Shown here: positions 1 to 8,708 of the stretch, piece by piece
Layout of the letters: each line of letters starts with the position of its first letter
Numbering within the stretch: position 1 is the first letter of the stretch
Assembly (NCBI RefSeq): GCF_014207185.1
Contig: NZ_JACHCP010000006.1
Span: 1 to 64,000 of the forward strand
Origin: Rhodanobacter sp. A1T4
GTDB lineage: Bacteria > Pseudomonadota > Gammaproteobacteria > Xanthomonadales > Rhodanobacteraceae
Direction: 5' to 3'
DNA: 64,000 nucleotides
The notes under the pieces: model-generated
Told to the model about the DNA's origin: nothing
The model's input: the letters and a program-made list of their open reading frames with translations, nothing else
Databases searched by the model: none
Program-made: the position numbers and the translations under genes

Positions 1-380
1 ATGTCGATCAGCTGGTTGAGCGTATCGACCTGATCCAGGGTCATGCCGAAGAGGTAGCGCCCACCCGCATCGCCGGGCATCACCTCCGCGGCTTCAAGCT
101 TCGCGTCGACCGCAGGCTCCGCCTCGCTTTCGGACCGGTAGGCTGGAAACGAGAGGTCGTCCAGCACGAGCCCCATCTGCTCCGCCAGCAATTCCAGGCA
201 GATCGCCACTTCGCCCACGCGAATCTCGGGGATCCATTCCTGCGCCACGTCCGCCGTGCGCGGTTGCGCTATGTGCGAAAGGAACTCGGCGTACTCGCGC
301 AGCTTCGTCAGCCGGAGCTGGCTATCTTCCGGCAGAAAATAACCCATCGTTTCCCGATCATCTGAATCGAACGTTGACAT
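1..380 (-). CDS. XAC0095-family protein, partial (3' end outside window)
   Basis: The minus-strand frame is open from an ATG at 380 to the window edge (126 codons) and no stop is reached, so it is missing from six-frame lists that need a stop. The N-terminus contains MGYFLPEDSQLRLTKLREY and the visible end contains YLFGMTLDQVDTLNQLID. This resembles the small Xanthomonadales proteins called XAC0095-like, which are about 130-140 residues and have no known role. A purine-rich GGAGGCGACC sits just upstream of the ATG. The upstream leader on the same strand holds the nested inverted repeat at 440-609. The function is unknown; the family call rests on memory of the pattern. Confidence 0.7.
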   Translation of the reverse strand, partial: MSTFDSDDRETMGYFLPEDSQLRLTKLREYAEFLSHIAQPRTADVAQEWIPEIRVGEVAICLELLAEQMGLVLDDLSFPAYRSESEAEPAVDAKLEAAEVMPGDAGGRYLFGMTLDQVDTLNQLID

Positions 381-439
381 GGTCGCCTCCTGGTTCCGTA
401 GCATCGCCCGTCCACGGCATGACGCCGGACGGGAAGTCG

Positions 440-609
440 GGAGGTTAGAAACCGCTCATAGCCGGCGGGCGTATTTCCCCGAAGGGTGTTGTATTAGCCG
501 CCCTCCCGACGCAGGCATCGCGTCGGTTGCACCTACAACACACGTAGGCACAAAAAAACCACCGGTTTGTCGGAGGTGGGACCGCTATGAGAGGGAGTTT
601 CTACGCTCC
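440..609. repeat. Nested inverted repeat in the leader of the XAC0095-like gene
   Basis: Three nested pairs are visible. The outer pair is imperfect: 440-465 reads GGAG..TAGAAAC..CTCATAGCCGG, and the reverse complement of 582-609 reads GGAG..TAGAAAC.....CTCATAGCGG. The middle pair is exact, GTGTTGTA at 486-493 and TACAACAC at 534-541. The inner hairpin is exact, CCGACGC at 506-512 and GCGTCGG at 520-526 with a 7-base loop. Transcribed from the minus strand it would form a long structured 5' leader. It could instead be a small mobile or palindromic repeat. No known family was recognised. Confidence 0.55.
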
Positions 610-779
610 TTGAAATCGAGTCTGCTATCGCAGGTCGGTGGTGTCAACCGCCGCGCGCGATCGACGCAACGGGTACTGACCTACTTACTGCGTAAGCAGC
701 ATGCGCGGAAAAGGGGATGGAGGTAGTTAATTGGCGAAGACGGTAACCGCCCAGGCCGCCGTCGCCACGACACTTAATA

Positions 780-1077
780 TCCCAGAGTTCCTGGTTCACC
801 TACGACGCAGACAGCCGCGTGCCGGTGAACGATGCGTTGGTCAACGGCCATGTCGCGATCACGGCGACGCGTCCTCGGTCGGCAATCAATACGATGTAGC
901 CGGAACGTGGTGGTACGCACCACGATCAACAGCAGTGCCTATAGCGTCGTCAGCGAGCCAAAAATAAAGACCTATGGCACCGGTGACGTGATGCTCCAGC
1001 GGCTGGTGTACGACACGCGCAATGAGCTGGCCGAAACCGACTACGCGATCGATCAGACCCAGAGCGAGGGTAATCCC
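780..1077 (+). pseudogene. Degraded RHS/YD-repeat protein fragment
   Basis: Three successive frames carry pieces of one RHS-like sequence. From 780 one frame reads SSWFTYDADSRVPVNDALVNG and ends at a TAG near 897. A second frame supplies GNQYDVAG around 880-905. A third frame, from about 904, gives RNVVVRTTINSSAYSVV, then YGTGDVMLQRLVYD and ETDYAIDQTQSEG. YD dipeptides and 'F/Q-YD-ADxR' spacing are typical of YD-repeat shells of RHS and wapA-like proteins. At least two frameshifts are needed to join the pieces, and no start or C-terminal toxin is left. It is a relic, not a gene. Confidence 0.6.
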
Positions 1078-1136
1078 CCTAACTTTTCACTTCACAATGA
1101 GGGTTCTTCAAGCATTGCTTAGCGAATCACACGGCC

Positions 1137-1532
1137 CTAAGTGCTTTTAAGCCCTTCGACGAGCTCGCCGAAGCGCGCAGTAAAACCAGGGTCAGCATCC
1201 AGCGTCTTGGTGATCGCATCCACCATCGGCAAAAACTGCGAGTCAGTGCGGAAGTCGCTACCAAACTCCCATAAAAGTATCTCGCGAACAGCGCTATCGC
1301 GCGCTTGTGCTGCCGCTTTTACGTCCGTCTGATCGGTCGTTTTCAAGAGATCACGCAACCTGTGACGCAGCGCTTCGGCAGGTTCTTTTGACTGAACACC
1401 GGCCGGGTTTTTGTCTGCGTTCTGCTTGCTCCCCGCTACTCCGCCACGCCCGGTTTCACGAGTTCGTTCGCTGGCCAAGGCCCTCATGCGTTCGACTAAC
1501 GAAGCGGTCGATGAAATGCGATCGGTTGCCAT
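1137..1532 (-). CDS. Unrecognised 131-residue protein next to the flagellar array
   Basis: The ORF begins at ATG 1532, preceded by ACAGGAAA as a plausible ribosome-binding site, and encodes 131 residues. The first 50 residues are polar and low in complexity (RTRETGRGGVAGSKQ...), likely disordered. The C-terminal 70 residues look helical and end in REILLWEFGSDFRTD, then LPMVDAITKTLDADPGF. There is no signal peptide or membrane segment. It faces away from the flagellar array with about 400 bases between. A secreted substrate, chaperone or anti-sigma role is possible from its location alone, but nothing in the sequence decides it. Confidence 0.55.
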   Translation of the reverse strand: MATDRISSTASLVERMRALASERTRETGRGGVAGSKQNADKNPAGVQSKEPAEALRHRLRDLLKTTDQTDVKAAAQARDSAVREILLWEFGSDFRTDSQFLPMVDAITKTLDADPGFTARFGELVEGLKST

Positions 1533-1693
1533 GAAAACAGATTTCCTGTCGAGAAAAATTTAGAGCGAGACAAACTGAGTCGAGAACAAAAATAATATCC
1601 GTTTGTTGCAAGCTACGCGTTGAAAAGAGCCGTGGCGATCAATTCTCCACTGCTGCAGGGCTTGCCTACACCATAACGTACGTGAAAATATGG

Positions 1694-1723
1694 TTGACAC
1701 TTCACAATAAGCACTCCTACATT
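1694..1723 (+). promoter_or_regulatory. Candidate sigma-70 promoter ahead of the flagellar array
   Basis: A perfect TTGACA at 1694-1699 is followed by 18 bases and TACATT (1718-1723), or 17 bases and CTACAT. It points toward the TPR gene at 1939, leaving a leader of about 200 bases. No good sigma-54 or sigma-28 motif was found by eye. The 406-base gap from 1533 to 1938 holds no other convincing feature. Confidence 0.4.
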
Positions 1724-1938
1724 AGAGGGGCGACAGCCAGGTGCTCGTGGTCGATTTTTGACGCACGTCAGTGTATCGAGAGGCTGAGGAGTAGGGGAAA
1801 CAGGGGCGCTCGTACGTCAGACGTGCAAGCGCAAGGAGCAGTCGTCGTGTTGTCGTGTATTACCTTGCAGAACGGATCTCGGTCCGCTCCGCTCTATAGT
1901 CTTATCGTGAGTTCCTGCGAAAAGTTTAGGGGTGCGCT

Positions 1939-3072
1939 GTGAATCGCGCCACTCAACTATCGCATTTCGCCGATCAGGATCCATCCAATCCAAGTCTGCT
2001 GTGCGACTTGCTGGATGAGCTGTTGTCCGCAGATCTCGTCGACGATGCGGTGACGCGGATTCGTCTTGCGCCTCAGGAACTTCGACGGCTACCTGCGGTG
2101 AAATTCCGCGAAGCACGTTGCGCGATGTTGCGTGGTGAGAGCGCGGAAGTTGTTGAAATCCTTCAGCCTCTCATCGAAAACATGCCCGACGTACCCGCGG
2201 GCGTCACGCATGATGTGGCGTACGCGCAACTGGTATTGGGCCAGCCTGACAAGGCGCTGGCGACGTTGGGGCGTGCAGACTCTGCTGGCGAAGATGGCGT
2301 CGCCATCGGGCTGTTGAAGGCGCGCATTCTTCATCGTTTACAACAATTTGATGCTGCGCTCGATGCACTCGCATCGCTTTCGGGCGGTGCACGTCAGGCT
2401 GAAATTCATGGCGTGCGCGCACTGGTTCTCCTCGATGCAGGCGACACGACGCGTGCATCGAGCGAGGCTGAGAAGGCGCTTGCACTCGATCCTCAGCAGC
2501 ATGAAGCCGCGCTTGTACGCGGGACGGTCGCGCTATGGGACCAGCAAACGCAGGTCTCGACCGAAACGTTCGAACATGTCCTCACTGATCACCCGCGCTC
2601 AGGGCGCGCGCTATTGGGACTCGGTCAATGTCTGATGTTGCGCGGCGATATTCCTGCGGCGCATGGGTTGCTTGAACGGGCGTCGGTAGAAATACCCGAC
2701 CACATCGGCACCTGGCATGCGCTGGCGTGGTGTCAGCTGATCCAGGGCGACTTGTCCGGTGCCAAACGCAGCTTCGATCGCGCATTTGCGATTGACCGAA
2801 CGTTCGGCGAAACACACGGCGGCTTCGCGTTGGTCTTTGCCCTGCGTGGCGAGCGCGCGCAGGCAGAAGAATCGATCAAACGCGCGACCCGGCTCGATCC
2901 GAAAGGTCGCTCAGCGTTGTACGCGCGTAGCGTGCTTTTACTGGATGACGGCGATACCGAGGCAGCTGTAGAGGTTGTGCAGAGTGCGTTGCTCACTACG
3001 CGCGGTCCGGCGGTAGGCGTATCCATCGACTTCCTCTACCGCCTGCGCGACATCGTGCGCCCGAGGAGCTGA
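1939..3072 (+). CDS. Tetratricopeptide-repeat protein, first gene of the flagellar array
   Basis: This 377-residue protein starts at GTG 1939 behind AGGGG. It has no signal peptide or membrane span, so it should be cytoplasmic. From about residue 40 to 350 it consists of repeating helical hairpins with TPR-like spacing, for example ALATLGRADSAGEDGVAIGL, ALDALASLSGGARQAEIHGV and AEKALALDPQQHEAALVRG. It ends 2 bases before fliQ, so it is almost surely co-transcribed with the export genes. TPR proteins in type III systems are often substrate chaperones or pilotin-like assembly factors. The precise role here is unknown; such a gene is not part of the standard flagellar set. Confidence 0.8.
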   Translation: MNRATQLSHFADQDPSNPSLLCDLLDELLSADLVDDAVTRIRLAPQELRRLPAVKFREARCAMLRGESAEVVEILQPLIENMPDVPAGVTHDVAYAQLVLGQPDKALATLGRADSAGEDGVAIGLLKARILHRLQQFDAALDALASLSGGARQAEIHGVRALVLLDAGDTTRASSEAEKALALDPQQHEAALVRGTVALWDQQTQVSTETFEHVLTDHPRSGRALLGLGQCLMLRGDIPAAHGLLERASVEIPDHIGTWHALAWCQLIQGDLSGAKRSFDRAFAIDRTFGETHGGFALVFALRGERAQAEESIKRATRLDPKGRSALYARSVLLLDDGDTEAAVEVVQSALLTTRGPAVGVSIDFLYRLRDIVRPRS

Positions 3073-3074
3073 GA

Positions 3075-3338
3075 GTGGATAGCGATACCGCAATGCATCT
3101 GTTGGCCGAGACACTGCTCACAGCAGCGAAGATCTCCGCGCCCATTTTGTTGGCGACGCTGGTGGTCGGTGTGGTGATTTCCATTCTGCAGGTGGTGACG
3201 CAGATTCAGGAGATGACGCTGACATTCATCCCCAAACTCATCACGGTCGTGGCGATGTTTCTCATGACCGGGGCCTGGATGATGGCGATCGTTGTTGAAT
3301 TCTCGAAACGTCTATTTGGGCTCATTGCAGGGATGTGA
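3075..3338 (+). CDS. fliQ: Flagellar export gate protein FliQ
   Basis: FliQ is a small inner-membrane subunit of the type III export gate, packed with FliP and FliR. The product is 87 residues, the usual FliQ length, with two hydrophobic helices (about 15-40 and 50-75) joined by the conserved polar stretch QVVTQIQEMTLTFIPK. The start is GTG 3075, two bases after the TPR gene. fliP lies 17 kb downstream at the other end of the array, whereas fliP, fliQ and fliR are normally adjacent. Confidence 0.93.
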   Translation: MDSDTAMHLLAETLLTAAKISAPILLATLVVGVVISILQVVTQIQEMTLTFIPKLITVVAMFLMTGAWMMAIVVEFSKRLFGLIAGM

Positions 3339-3344
3339 TCTGAC

Positions 3345-4109
3345 GTGGGTACAGTGGACGTACTAATCGGTGCTTTTCTTTTAGCCATGGCGCGTTTTGC
3401 ACCGCTGCTGATGGTGCCTGCGTTCACGCCCTTCAACTGGGTGCCGGCATCGGTGCGTATGAGTATCCTGATAGCCCTCACGGTCATTGCCGTATCGGTG
3501 AACAAATCGCCGATTCAGCGCCTGACTCCCGACATGCCGCTGCCGTTTGTTCTCGCGATGCTGGGCGAGGGTGTGCTTGGCCTGTGCCTCAGCCTGGCCG
3601 TCGTTTTGCCGGCCGCCGCACTCAGCTTCTCTTCGCGCGTGCTGGATCTGCAGTCTGGTGTTGCTGCGGCAAACATCTTCAATCCCTCGTCGCATGCAAC
3701 CGAGTCGTTGGCCGGTACCGTCGTTCAGTGGGCTGGCATGATGGTGTTCTTCAGCCTTGGCCTGCATCTTTTGCTGTTGCGTGGGATGGTCGAATCGATT
3801 GACGTCGTGCCTCTCGGCAGCGGCACGCTTCTGATATCGCCAGACACCTTCATGGCGAAGCTGTCTTCGCAGTTCATGCTGGGGTTGATGGTTTCGGCAC
3901 CGACGATGCTGGGGTTATTCGCGATCGATCTGGCGGTTGCCTACGCGAGTCGCTCGATGCCGCAGGCGAACGTCTACTTTGTTGCTTTGCCGATCAAGGT
4001 CACCGCCGGATTCATTCTTTTGGCCGGGTCTTTACGCTTCGCGCCGCCGTTGATCGAGCGTCTGTATCGCGATGCGTTTTCGATGTTCTCACCCTTGGGG
4101 GCGCACTGA
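3345..4109 (+). CDS. fliR: Flagellar export gate protein FliR
   Basis: FliR is the polytopic gate subunit of the flagellar type III apparatus. The 254-residue product has about six hydrophobic segments and the family pattern ARFAPLLMVPAFTPFNWVPA near the N-terminus, then FSSRVLDLQSGVAAANIFNP in the middle. The start is GTG 3345, and its stop overlaps the flhB start as TGATG. The length is typical. The order fliQ-fliR-flhB-flhA matches many flagellar loci. Confidence 0.93.
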   Translation: MGTVDVLIGAFLLAMARFAPLLMVPAFTPFNWVPASVRMSILIALTVIAVSVNKSPIQRLTPDMPLPFVLAMLGEGVLGLCLSLAVVLPAAALSFSSRVLDLQSGVAAANIFNPSSHATESLAGTVVQWAGMMVFFSLGLHLLLLRGMVESIDVVPLGSGTLLISPDTFMAKLSSQFMLGLMVSAPTMLGLFAIDLAVAYASRSMPQANVYFVALPIKVTAGFILLAGSLRFAPPLIERLYRDAFSMFSPLGAH

Positions 4110-5182
4110 TGTCCGAGAGTGAGCAGACCAAGACCGAACAGCCGACGCCTCACAAGATGCAGGAGGCCCGCGAGCGCGGGCAGGTTCCGCGCAGCGCCGA
4201 TCTGAGCGGTGTGGTGGTGATCATCGTCTTTAGCATCACCTTTGCCGCGTGCTGCCATGAAGTGGTCGCCGCGCTGGCCCGTTCATTTGGAAAGACCTTG
4301 CTGATGGCAGGCAACGCGCCAGCGCCATCGGCGAGCTTGATGCGCTGGCTGCAGCAAACCTTTCAGCCGGTGTGGCAGGCAATGATGCCGCTGATGCTCG
4401 CTGTGCTCATCGCTGCCGTGGTCGGCAACCTCATGCAGACCGGGCCAAACTTCAGCACGACGCCACTCAAGCCCGATTTCACACGCCTTAATCCAGTGCA
4501 GGGCGCCAAGCGACTCTTTACGTTGCGTCTGATATGGGAGCTCATCAAGTTGTGCGTCAAGCTTGGGTTGCTTGGTGCGCTGGCCTGGGCGGTGGCGTCG
4601 AGTATCGAGAACAAAGTGCAGGCCGCGGCGCTCAGCGCACCATCAAGCGTCGGTGAGCTTTTGCGCTCGACTTATGTTCAGGTCACAACGTGGATTTTGG
4701 TGCTGTTGGCCTTCGTTGCGTTGTTCGATTTGTGGTTCACGCGACGCGAATACATTCGCAAGTTGCGTATGAGTCGGCGCGACATCAAGGATGAGAGCAA
4801 ACGTCGCGATGGCGATCCGGATATTCGTCATCGTCGCAAGCGATTGATGGCGGACCTGATGAAGCACTCGCGCTCGGTACGACGCGTACCGGAAGCCGAT
4901 GTGGTGCTCACCAATCCTACCCATCTGGCGATTGCACTGAAGTACCGACCCAAGACCATGCGTTCGCCGCTGGTGTTGTCCAAGGGTAGCGACGCTGTGG
5001 CCGCACGGATTCGATTGATCGCCTCACAGAACGGCGTGCCCTGCCTGCGCTCGCCGGAGCTGGCGCGTGCGCTCTATCGCGAATGCAAGGTGGACCGTGC
5101 CGTGCCTCAGCATCTGTACAAGCCGTTGGCGCCTATTTACCGCTGGTTGATGAAGCTTCCCGGCAACAGGATTTTCTCGTGA
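4109..5182 (+). CDS. flhB: Flagellar export switch protein FlhB
   Basis: FlhB sets the substrate-specificity switch of the flagellar export gate, from rod/hook to filament-class substrates. The 357-residue protein has an N-terminal region typical of the family (TEQPTPHKMQEARERGQVPR), four membrane helices and a cytoplasmic domain with the autocleavage motif NPTH at residues 269-272. An intact NPTH suggests that the switch works, which is notable because no filament genes lie in this window. Its stop overlaps the flhA start as GTGA. Confidence 0.95.
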   Translation: MSESEQTKTEQPTPHKMQEARERGQVPRSADLSGVVVIIVFSITFAACCHEVVAALARSFGKTLLMAGNAPAPSASLMRWLQQTFQPVWQAMMPLMLAVLIAAVVGNLMQTGPNFSTTPLKPDFTRLNPVQGAKRLFTLRLIWELIKLCVKLGLLGALAWAVASSIENKVQAAALSAPSSVGELLRSTYVQVTTWILVLLAFVALFDLWFTRREYIRKLRMSRRDIKDESKRRDGDPDIRHRRKRLMADLMKHSRSVRRVPEADVVLTNPTHLAIALKYRPKTMRSPLVLSKGSDAVAARIRLIASQNGVPCLRSPELARALYRECKVDRAVPQHLYKPLAPIYRWLMKLPGNRIFS

Positions 5183-7242
5183 ATACGCTATTTGGCCAGC
5201 TATGGAGTGGCAAGCGCGACGTGATTCTCGTGTTGGGGATGATCGCGATCCTGGTCATTCTATTTACGCCGATCCCCGCAGGGCTGCTCGACTTTCTTCT
5301 CGTTCTGAACTTCACTAGTGCATTGCTGGTGTTGTTGATTACGTTCTTCACTGACACGCCGCTCAGCTTCTCAACGTTTCCCTCATTGTTGCTTATCACC
5401 ACGCTGTTTCGTCTTGCGCTGAACATCTCCGCCACGCGTCTGATTCTGGATAACGGCAACGCGGGACGTGTGATCAACGCGATTGGCGCGTACGTCATTG
5501 GCGGGAATTATGTCATCGGCTTGGTGGTGTTTCTGATTCTTGTTGTCGTGCAGTACGTGGTGGTGACCAGCGGTGCGCAACGTGTAGCGGAAGTGGCTGC
5601 ACGCTTCACACTCGATAGCATGCCCGGCAAGCAGATGAGTATCGATGCCGACATGAATATGGGGCTTATCGATGAGCACGAGGCGAAGCGCCGTCGTAGC
5701 TATGTCGAAAAGGAAGCCAGCTTTTACGGAGCCATGGACGGAGCCACCAAGTTCGTCAAGGGCGATGCTATCGCCGGCATCATGATCATCATGATCGATA
5801 TCATCGGTGGCCTCGCCGTCGGCATGGTGCAGCACGGCCTGCCGTGGGCGGATGCTGCACACCGTTATACGCTGCTGACGGTAGGTGACGGAATCGTCAC
5901 GCAGATTCCCTCGTTGGTCATCGCGGTGGCTACCGGCATCATCATCACTCGCGCTGCGTCGGATGCGCAGTTGGGCACCGAGATTTCGAAACAGGTGCTA
6001 TCCAATCCACGTACGCTGCTGATCGTTGCGTTGTCGTTATCGGGATTGTTGCTGCTGCCAGGCCTGCCTGTGTGGCCAGTGCTGCTCGTGCTGGCTGGTG
6101 TCGGTGGGCTGATTTTCTTTGCGATACGATCCGGCGCGACGTCATCAGCACCAAAAGATGAAACGCCTGAGCCCGTGGTCAAGCGTGACGAAGAAGATCT
6201 TTATCGCATGCTCACCATCGAGCCGATCGAGATTCATTTGGGCACCGGCATCGCTGCAACGTATAAGGCGCGCGGCCTTGATCTGGGTGATCGCATTAGT
6301 ACGTTCCGCAAGCAGTTCGCCATGGACTGCGGCTTCATTCTGCCAAAAGTCAAATTGATCCAGGGTTCGTCGCTTCCCGAAGACGCTTACGAAATCGTCG
6401 TGCAAGGTTCACGCGTTGGGCGCGGCGAATTGCGTTTCGATGCACTGCTCGCCATCAACCCCGGTGGCAAGCGACCGAAATTGGAAGGGCGCGACACGCG
6501 TGATCCTGCCTACGGTCTACCTGCGCAATGGATCGATCCCGAACAGCGTCAATACGCACGTGGTGCCGGCTATACGTTAGTCGACCCTGAGACTGTGCTG
6601 ATTACCCATCTGGGTGAAGTGGCGAAACGGCAGGCGCCCGAATTGCTGACGCGTGCTGAGACCGAGCGGCTGGTGGCACGTGTGCGCGAACAACAAGCCT
6701 CGCTCGTCGATGAGTTGGTTCCAGGGGTGATGTCGTACTCCGACGTGCAGAAGGTCCTGCAGCAGCTGCTTCGCGAGCAGGTCAGCATCCGCAATGTCGA
6801 GACCATTCTCGAAGTGCTGGTCGATGCAGGCAAGACGCTTAAACAGAATGACGATCTCGTCGAGCGTGTGCGCGAACGCCTCGGGCCGGCCATTTGCCAG
6901 CGTGTCAGCAACGCGCAAGGTGAGCTGCATGTCTTGACGCTGGCGCCCGAGCTTGAGCGGACGATTGTTTCGGCCGTGCGCCAGCGCGAGGGCGCGGGTG
7001 CATTGGTGAGTGACGTAGGTCAGCTCGATGCGCTGCTTGGCGGTCTGGCGAAGCAGTCCGAAGCGATGATGGCGCGCAATCATTTGCCTGTATTGCTATG
7101 TCCCAGCGTAGTTCGTCGGCATTTGCGTGCGCTGATCCAGCGCAGCCTTCCGCACGTGACGGTACTGGGTATCAATGAAGTGCCCTCGACCGTGATGGTC
7201 AAGGCGTTTGGAACCGTGACCGCCACCGCGGTTGCTGCATAA
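5179..7242 (+). CDS. flhA: Flagellar export gate protein FlhA
   Basis: FlhA is the nonameric export-gate protein whose cytoplasmic ring receives substrate-chaperone complexes. The chosen start is GTG 5179, overlapping the flhB stop, which gives 687 residues; an upstream in-frame start at 5083 would run through flhB and is unlikely. The FHIPEP-family signature is clear (TRLILDNGNAGRVINAIG, then VVVTSGAQRVAEVAARFTLD), followed by the conserved cytoplasmic loop and a full C-terminal domain of about 340 residues. Nothing indicates decay. Confidence 0.95.
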   Translation: MNTLFGQLWSGKRDVILVLGMIAILVILFTPIPAGLLDFLLVLNFTSALLVLLITFFTDTPLSFSTFPSLLLITTLFRLALNISATRLILDNGNAGRVINAIGAYVIGGNYVIGLVVFLILVVVQYVVVTSGAQRVAEVAARFTLDSMPGKQMSIDADMNMGLIDEHEAKRRRSYVEKEASFYGAMDGATKFVKGDAIAGIMIIMIDIIGGLAVGMVQHGLPWADAAHRYTLLTVGDGIVTQIPSLVIAVATGIIITRAASDAQLGTEISKQVLSNPRTLLIVALSLSGLLLLPGLPVWPVLLVLAGVGGLIFFAIRSGATSSAPKDETPEPVVKRDEEDLYRMLTIEPIEIHLGTGIAATYKARGLDLGDRISTFRKQFAMDCGFILPKVKLIQGSSLPEDAYEIVVQGSRVGRGELRFDALLAINPGGKRPKLEGRDTRDPAYGLPAQWIDPEQRQYARGAGYTLVDPETVLITHLGEVAKRQAPELLTRAETERLVARVREQQASLVDELVPGVMSYSDVQKVLQQLLREQVSIRNVETILEVLVDAGKTLKQNDDLVERVRERLGPAICQRVSNAQGELHVLTLAPELERTIVSAVRQREGAGALVSDVGQLDALLGGLAKQSEAMMARNHLPVLLCPSVVRRHLRALIQRSLPHVTVLGINEVPSTVMVKAFGTVTATAVAA

Positions 7243-7251
7243 GGAGCCCGT

Positions 7252-7929
7252 ATGAGCAACATCGTTTCAGGAATTGCGCGTTATCTCAGCAACGATGTCG
7301 AGTCGCTGGATGTGCTGAGTCAGAACGTCGCCAACATGCGTACGGCGGGCTATCGCACTGAGCGACTGAAGACCGACTTCAAGACGGGCACGCTCGATTC
7401 GCTTCCCAGCCTGAATCTCGCCGACGGTAGCCGCTCGACAACGGGGCATTCCCTCGATGTTGCGATTGAAGGCCCGGGTTTTTTTGTCGTTGATGCCAAC
7501 GGCAAGGAAATGCTGACGCGCAACGGTCAATTTCATATCGATTCGGATCAGCAGTTGGTTGACGCTGCTGGCCACCCGGTACAGGGGCAGTCCGGGAACA
7601 TCACGCTCAAGCAGGCCCACGTGCGCATCACCGCGACCGGCGAGATTTTTGACGGCAACGATAGCGTCGATACGCTGCGTGTCGTTGGTGTCGCCGATCC
7701 GACTGCGCTGCGTGAAGCAGGCGACAGCCTCTATAGCTACGCAGGCGCCGAAGCGGACTTCAACGGCAGCATTCACCAGGGCGCGCTTGAGCAGTCCAAC
7801 GTGGACCCCGGCGAAGAAATCGTACGGCTCATGTCGCTCACCCGTCATGCCCAGTCAGTACAGCGCGCCATCCAGGCGTATGACGAAGCCATGCAATCAG
7901 GCATCAACCATCTCGGCGAAAACTCCTAA
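7252..7929 (+). CDS. flgF: Flagellar proximal rod protein FlgF
   Basis: FlgF is a proximal rod subunit exported through the flagellar apparatus. The 225-residue protein has the axial-protein N-terminus (LDVLSQNVANMRTAGYR), the mid-region DVAIEGPGFFVVD and the C-terminal heptad-like helix with SNVDPGEEIVRLMSL. It starts at ATG 7252 behind AAGGAG. Its length is slightly below the usual 240-250. FlgF versus FlgG is decided by the neighbour, which is a better FlgG. Confidence 0.9.
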   Translation: MSNIVSGIARYLSNDVESLDVLSQNVANMRTAGYRTERLKTDFKTGTLDSLPSLNLADGSRSTTGHSLDVAIEGPGFFVVDANGKEMLTRNGQFHIDSDQQLVDAAGHPVQGQSGNITLKQAHVRITATGEIFDGNDSVDTLRVVGVADPTALREAGDSLYSYAGAEADFNGSIHQGALEQSNVDPGEEIVRLMSLTRHAQSVQRAIQAYDEAMQSGINHLGENS

Positions 7930-7938
7930 GGACTGAAC

Positions 7939-8706
7939 ATGATCGACGCACTCTATATCGCTACATCCGGTCTGCAGAGTCAGCAGACGCAAATCGATAC
8001 ATTGTCCAACAATATTTCCAACATGCAGACGCCGGGCTTCAAGAGCCAGCGCGTTTCGTTTGGTGACATTGCTGTGATCTCGCCGGCGGAAGTACAGGCG
8101 GGTCTCAGTCCGCAGCACACCGGTGCGGGTACTGAAATCACGTCGACGAGTTCGGTGTTTTCGCAGGGGCAGATGTCGCAGACCGGTAACACATGGGACA
8201 TCGGCATTCAGGGCGAGGGATTTCTCGAAGTTGTCGATGGCAATAACAATCACCTCTACACCCGCGACGGCCAGTTGCACGTCGACAGTGGCGGTTATCT
8301 GGCGACCACCACCGGCAATCGCCTCGCGCAGGATATTCAAATTCCGCCTGATGCCAGCAATATCCAGATCAACCAGAACGGTCAGATCTATGCGACGGTT
8401 GGCAACAGCACGAGCCAGACGCTACTGGGCACGTTCGAGCTAAGCACCTTCCCTTCAGCGGAAGGTTTGCAATCGGTAGGCAGCAATAACTACATGCCGA
8501 CGCAGGCGTCCGGTGATCCGAGTGTCGGCAAGCCAAATGACAGCGGCGTCGGTTCGATCCTGCAGGGCTCCCTGGAAGGTTCGAATGTCGACATGGTGAG
8601 TGAGATGTCCACGTTGGTGATTGCCCAACGCGCCTATCAGCTGAATGCACGCGTGTTGCAGGCCTCCGATCAGATTCTCGACACGATCAACAACTTGCGT
8701 CAGTGA
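7939..8706 (+). CDS. flgG: Flagellar distal rod protein FlgG
   Basis: FlgG builds the distal rod, the drive-shaft part that crosses the outer membrane. At 255 residues it is close to the usual 260. It shows LYIATSGLQSQQTQIDTLSN and the axial motif NNISNMQTPGFKSQR at the N-terminus, DIGIQGEGFLEV in the middle, and the C-terminal EGSNVDMVSEMSTLVIAQRA and YQLNARVLQASDQ. It follows flgF by 9 bases with an AAGGA site. Confidence 0.94.
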   Translation: MIDALYIATSGLQSQQTQIDTLSNNISNMQTPGFKSQRVSFGDIAVISPAEVQAGLSPQHTGAGTEITSTSSVFSQGQMSQTGNTWDIGIQGEGFLEVVDGNNNHLYTRDGQLHVDSGGYLATTTGNRLAQDIQIPPDASNIQINQNGQIYATVGNSTSQTLLGTFELSTFPSAEGLQSVGSNNYMPTQASGDPSVGKPNDSGVGSILQGSLEGSNVDMVSEMSTLVIAQRAYQLNARVLQASDQILDTINNLRQ

Positions 8707-8708
8707 TC

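Noticed and set aside
379..726. A 115-codon plus-strand ORF opposite the XAC0095-like leader
   Set aside because: It runs through the inverted repeat and its composition (Arg/Pro/Ser mix) looks like a shadow of structured leader DNA. No ribosome-binding site or family pattern is visible.
5083..5178. Longer FlhA start at 5083
   Set aside because: It would overlap flhB by 100 bases. GTG 5179 gives the normal FlhA N-terminus and the tight overlap seen throughout the array.
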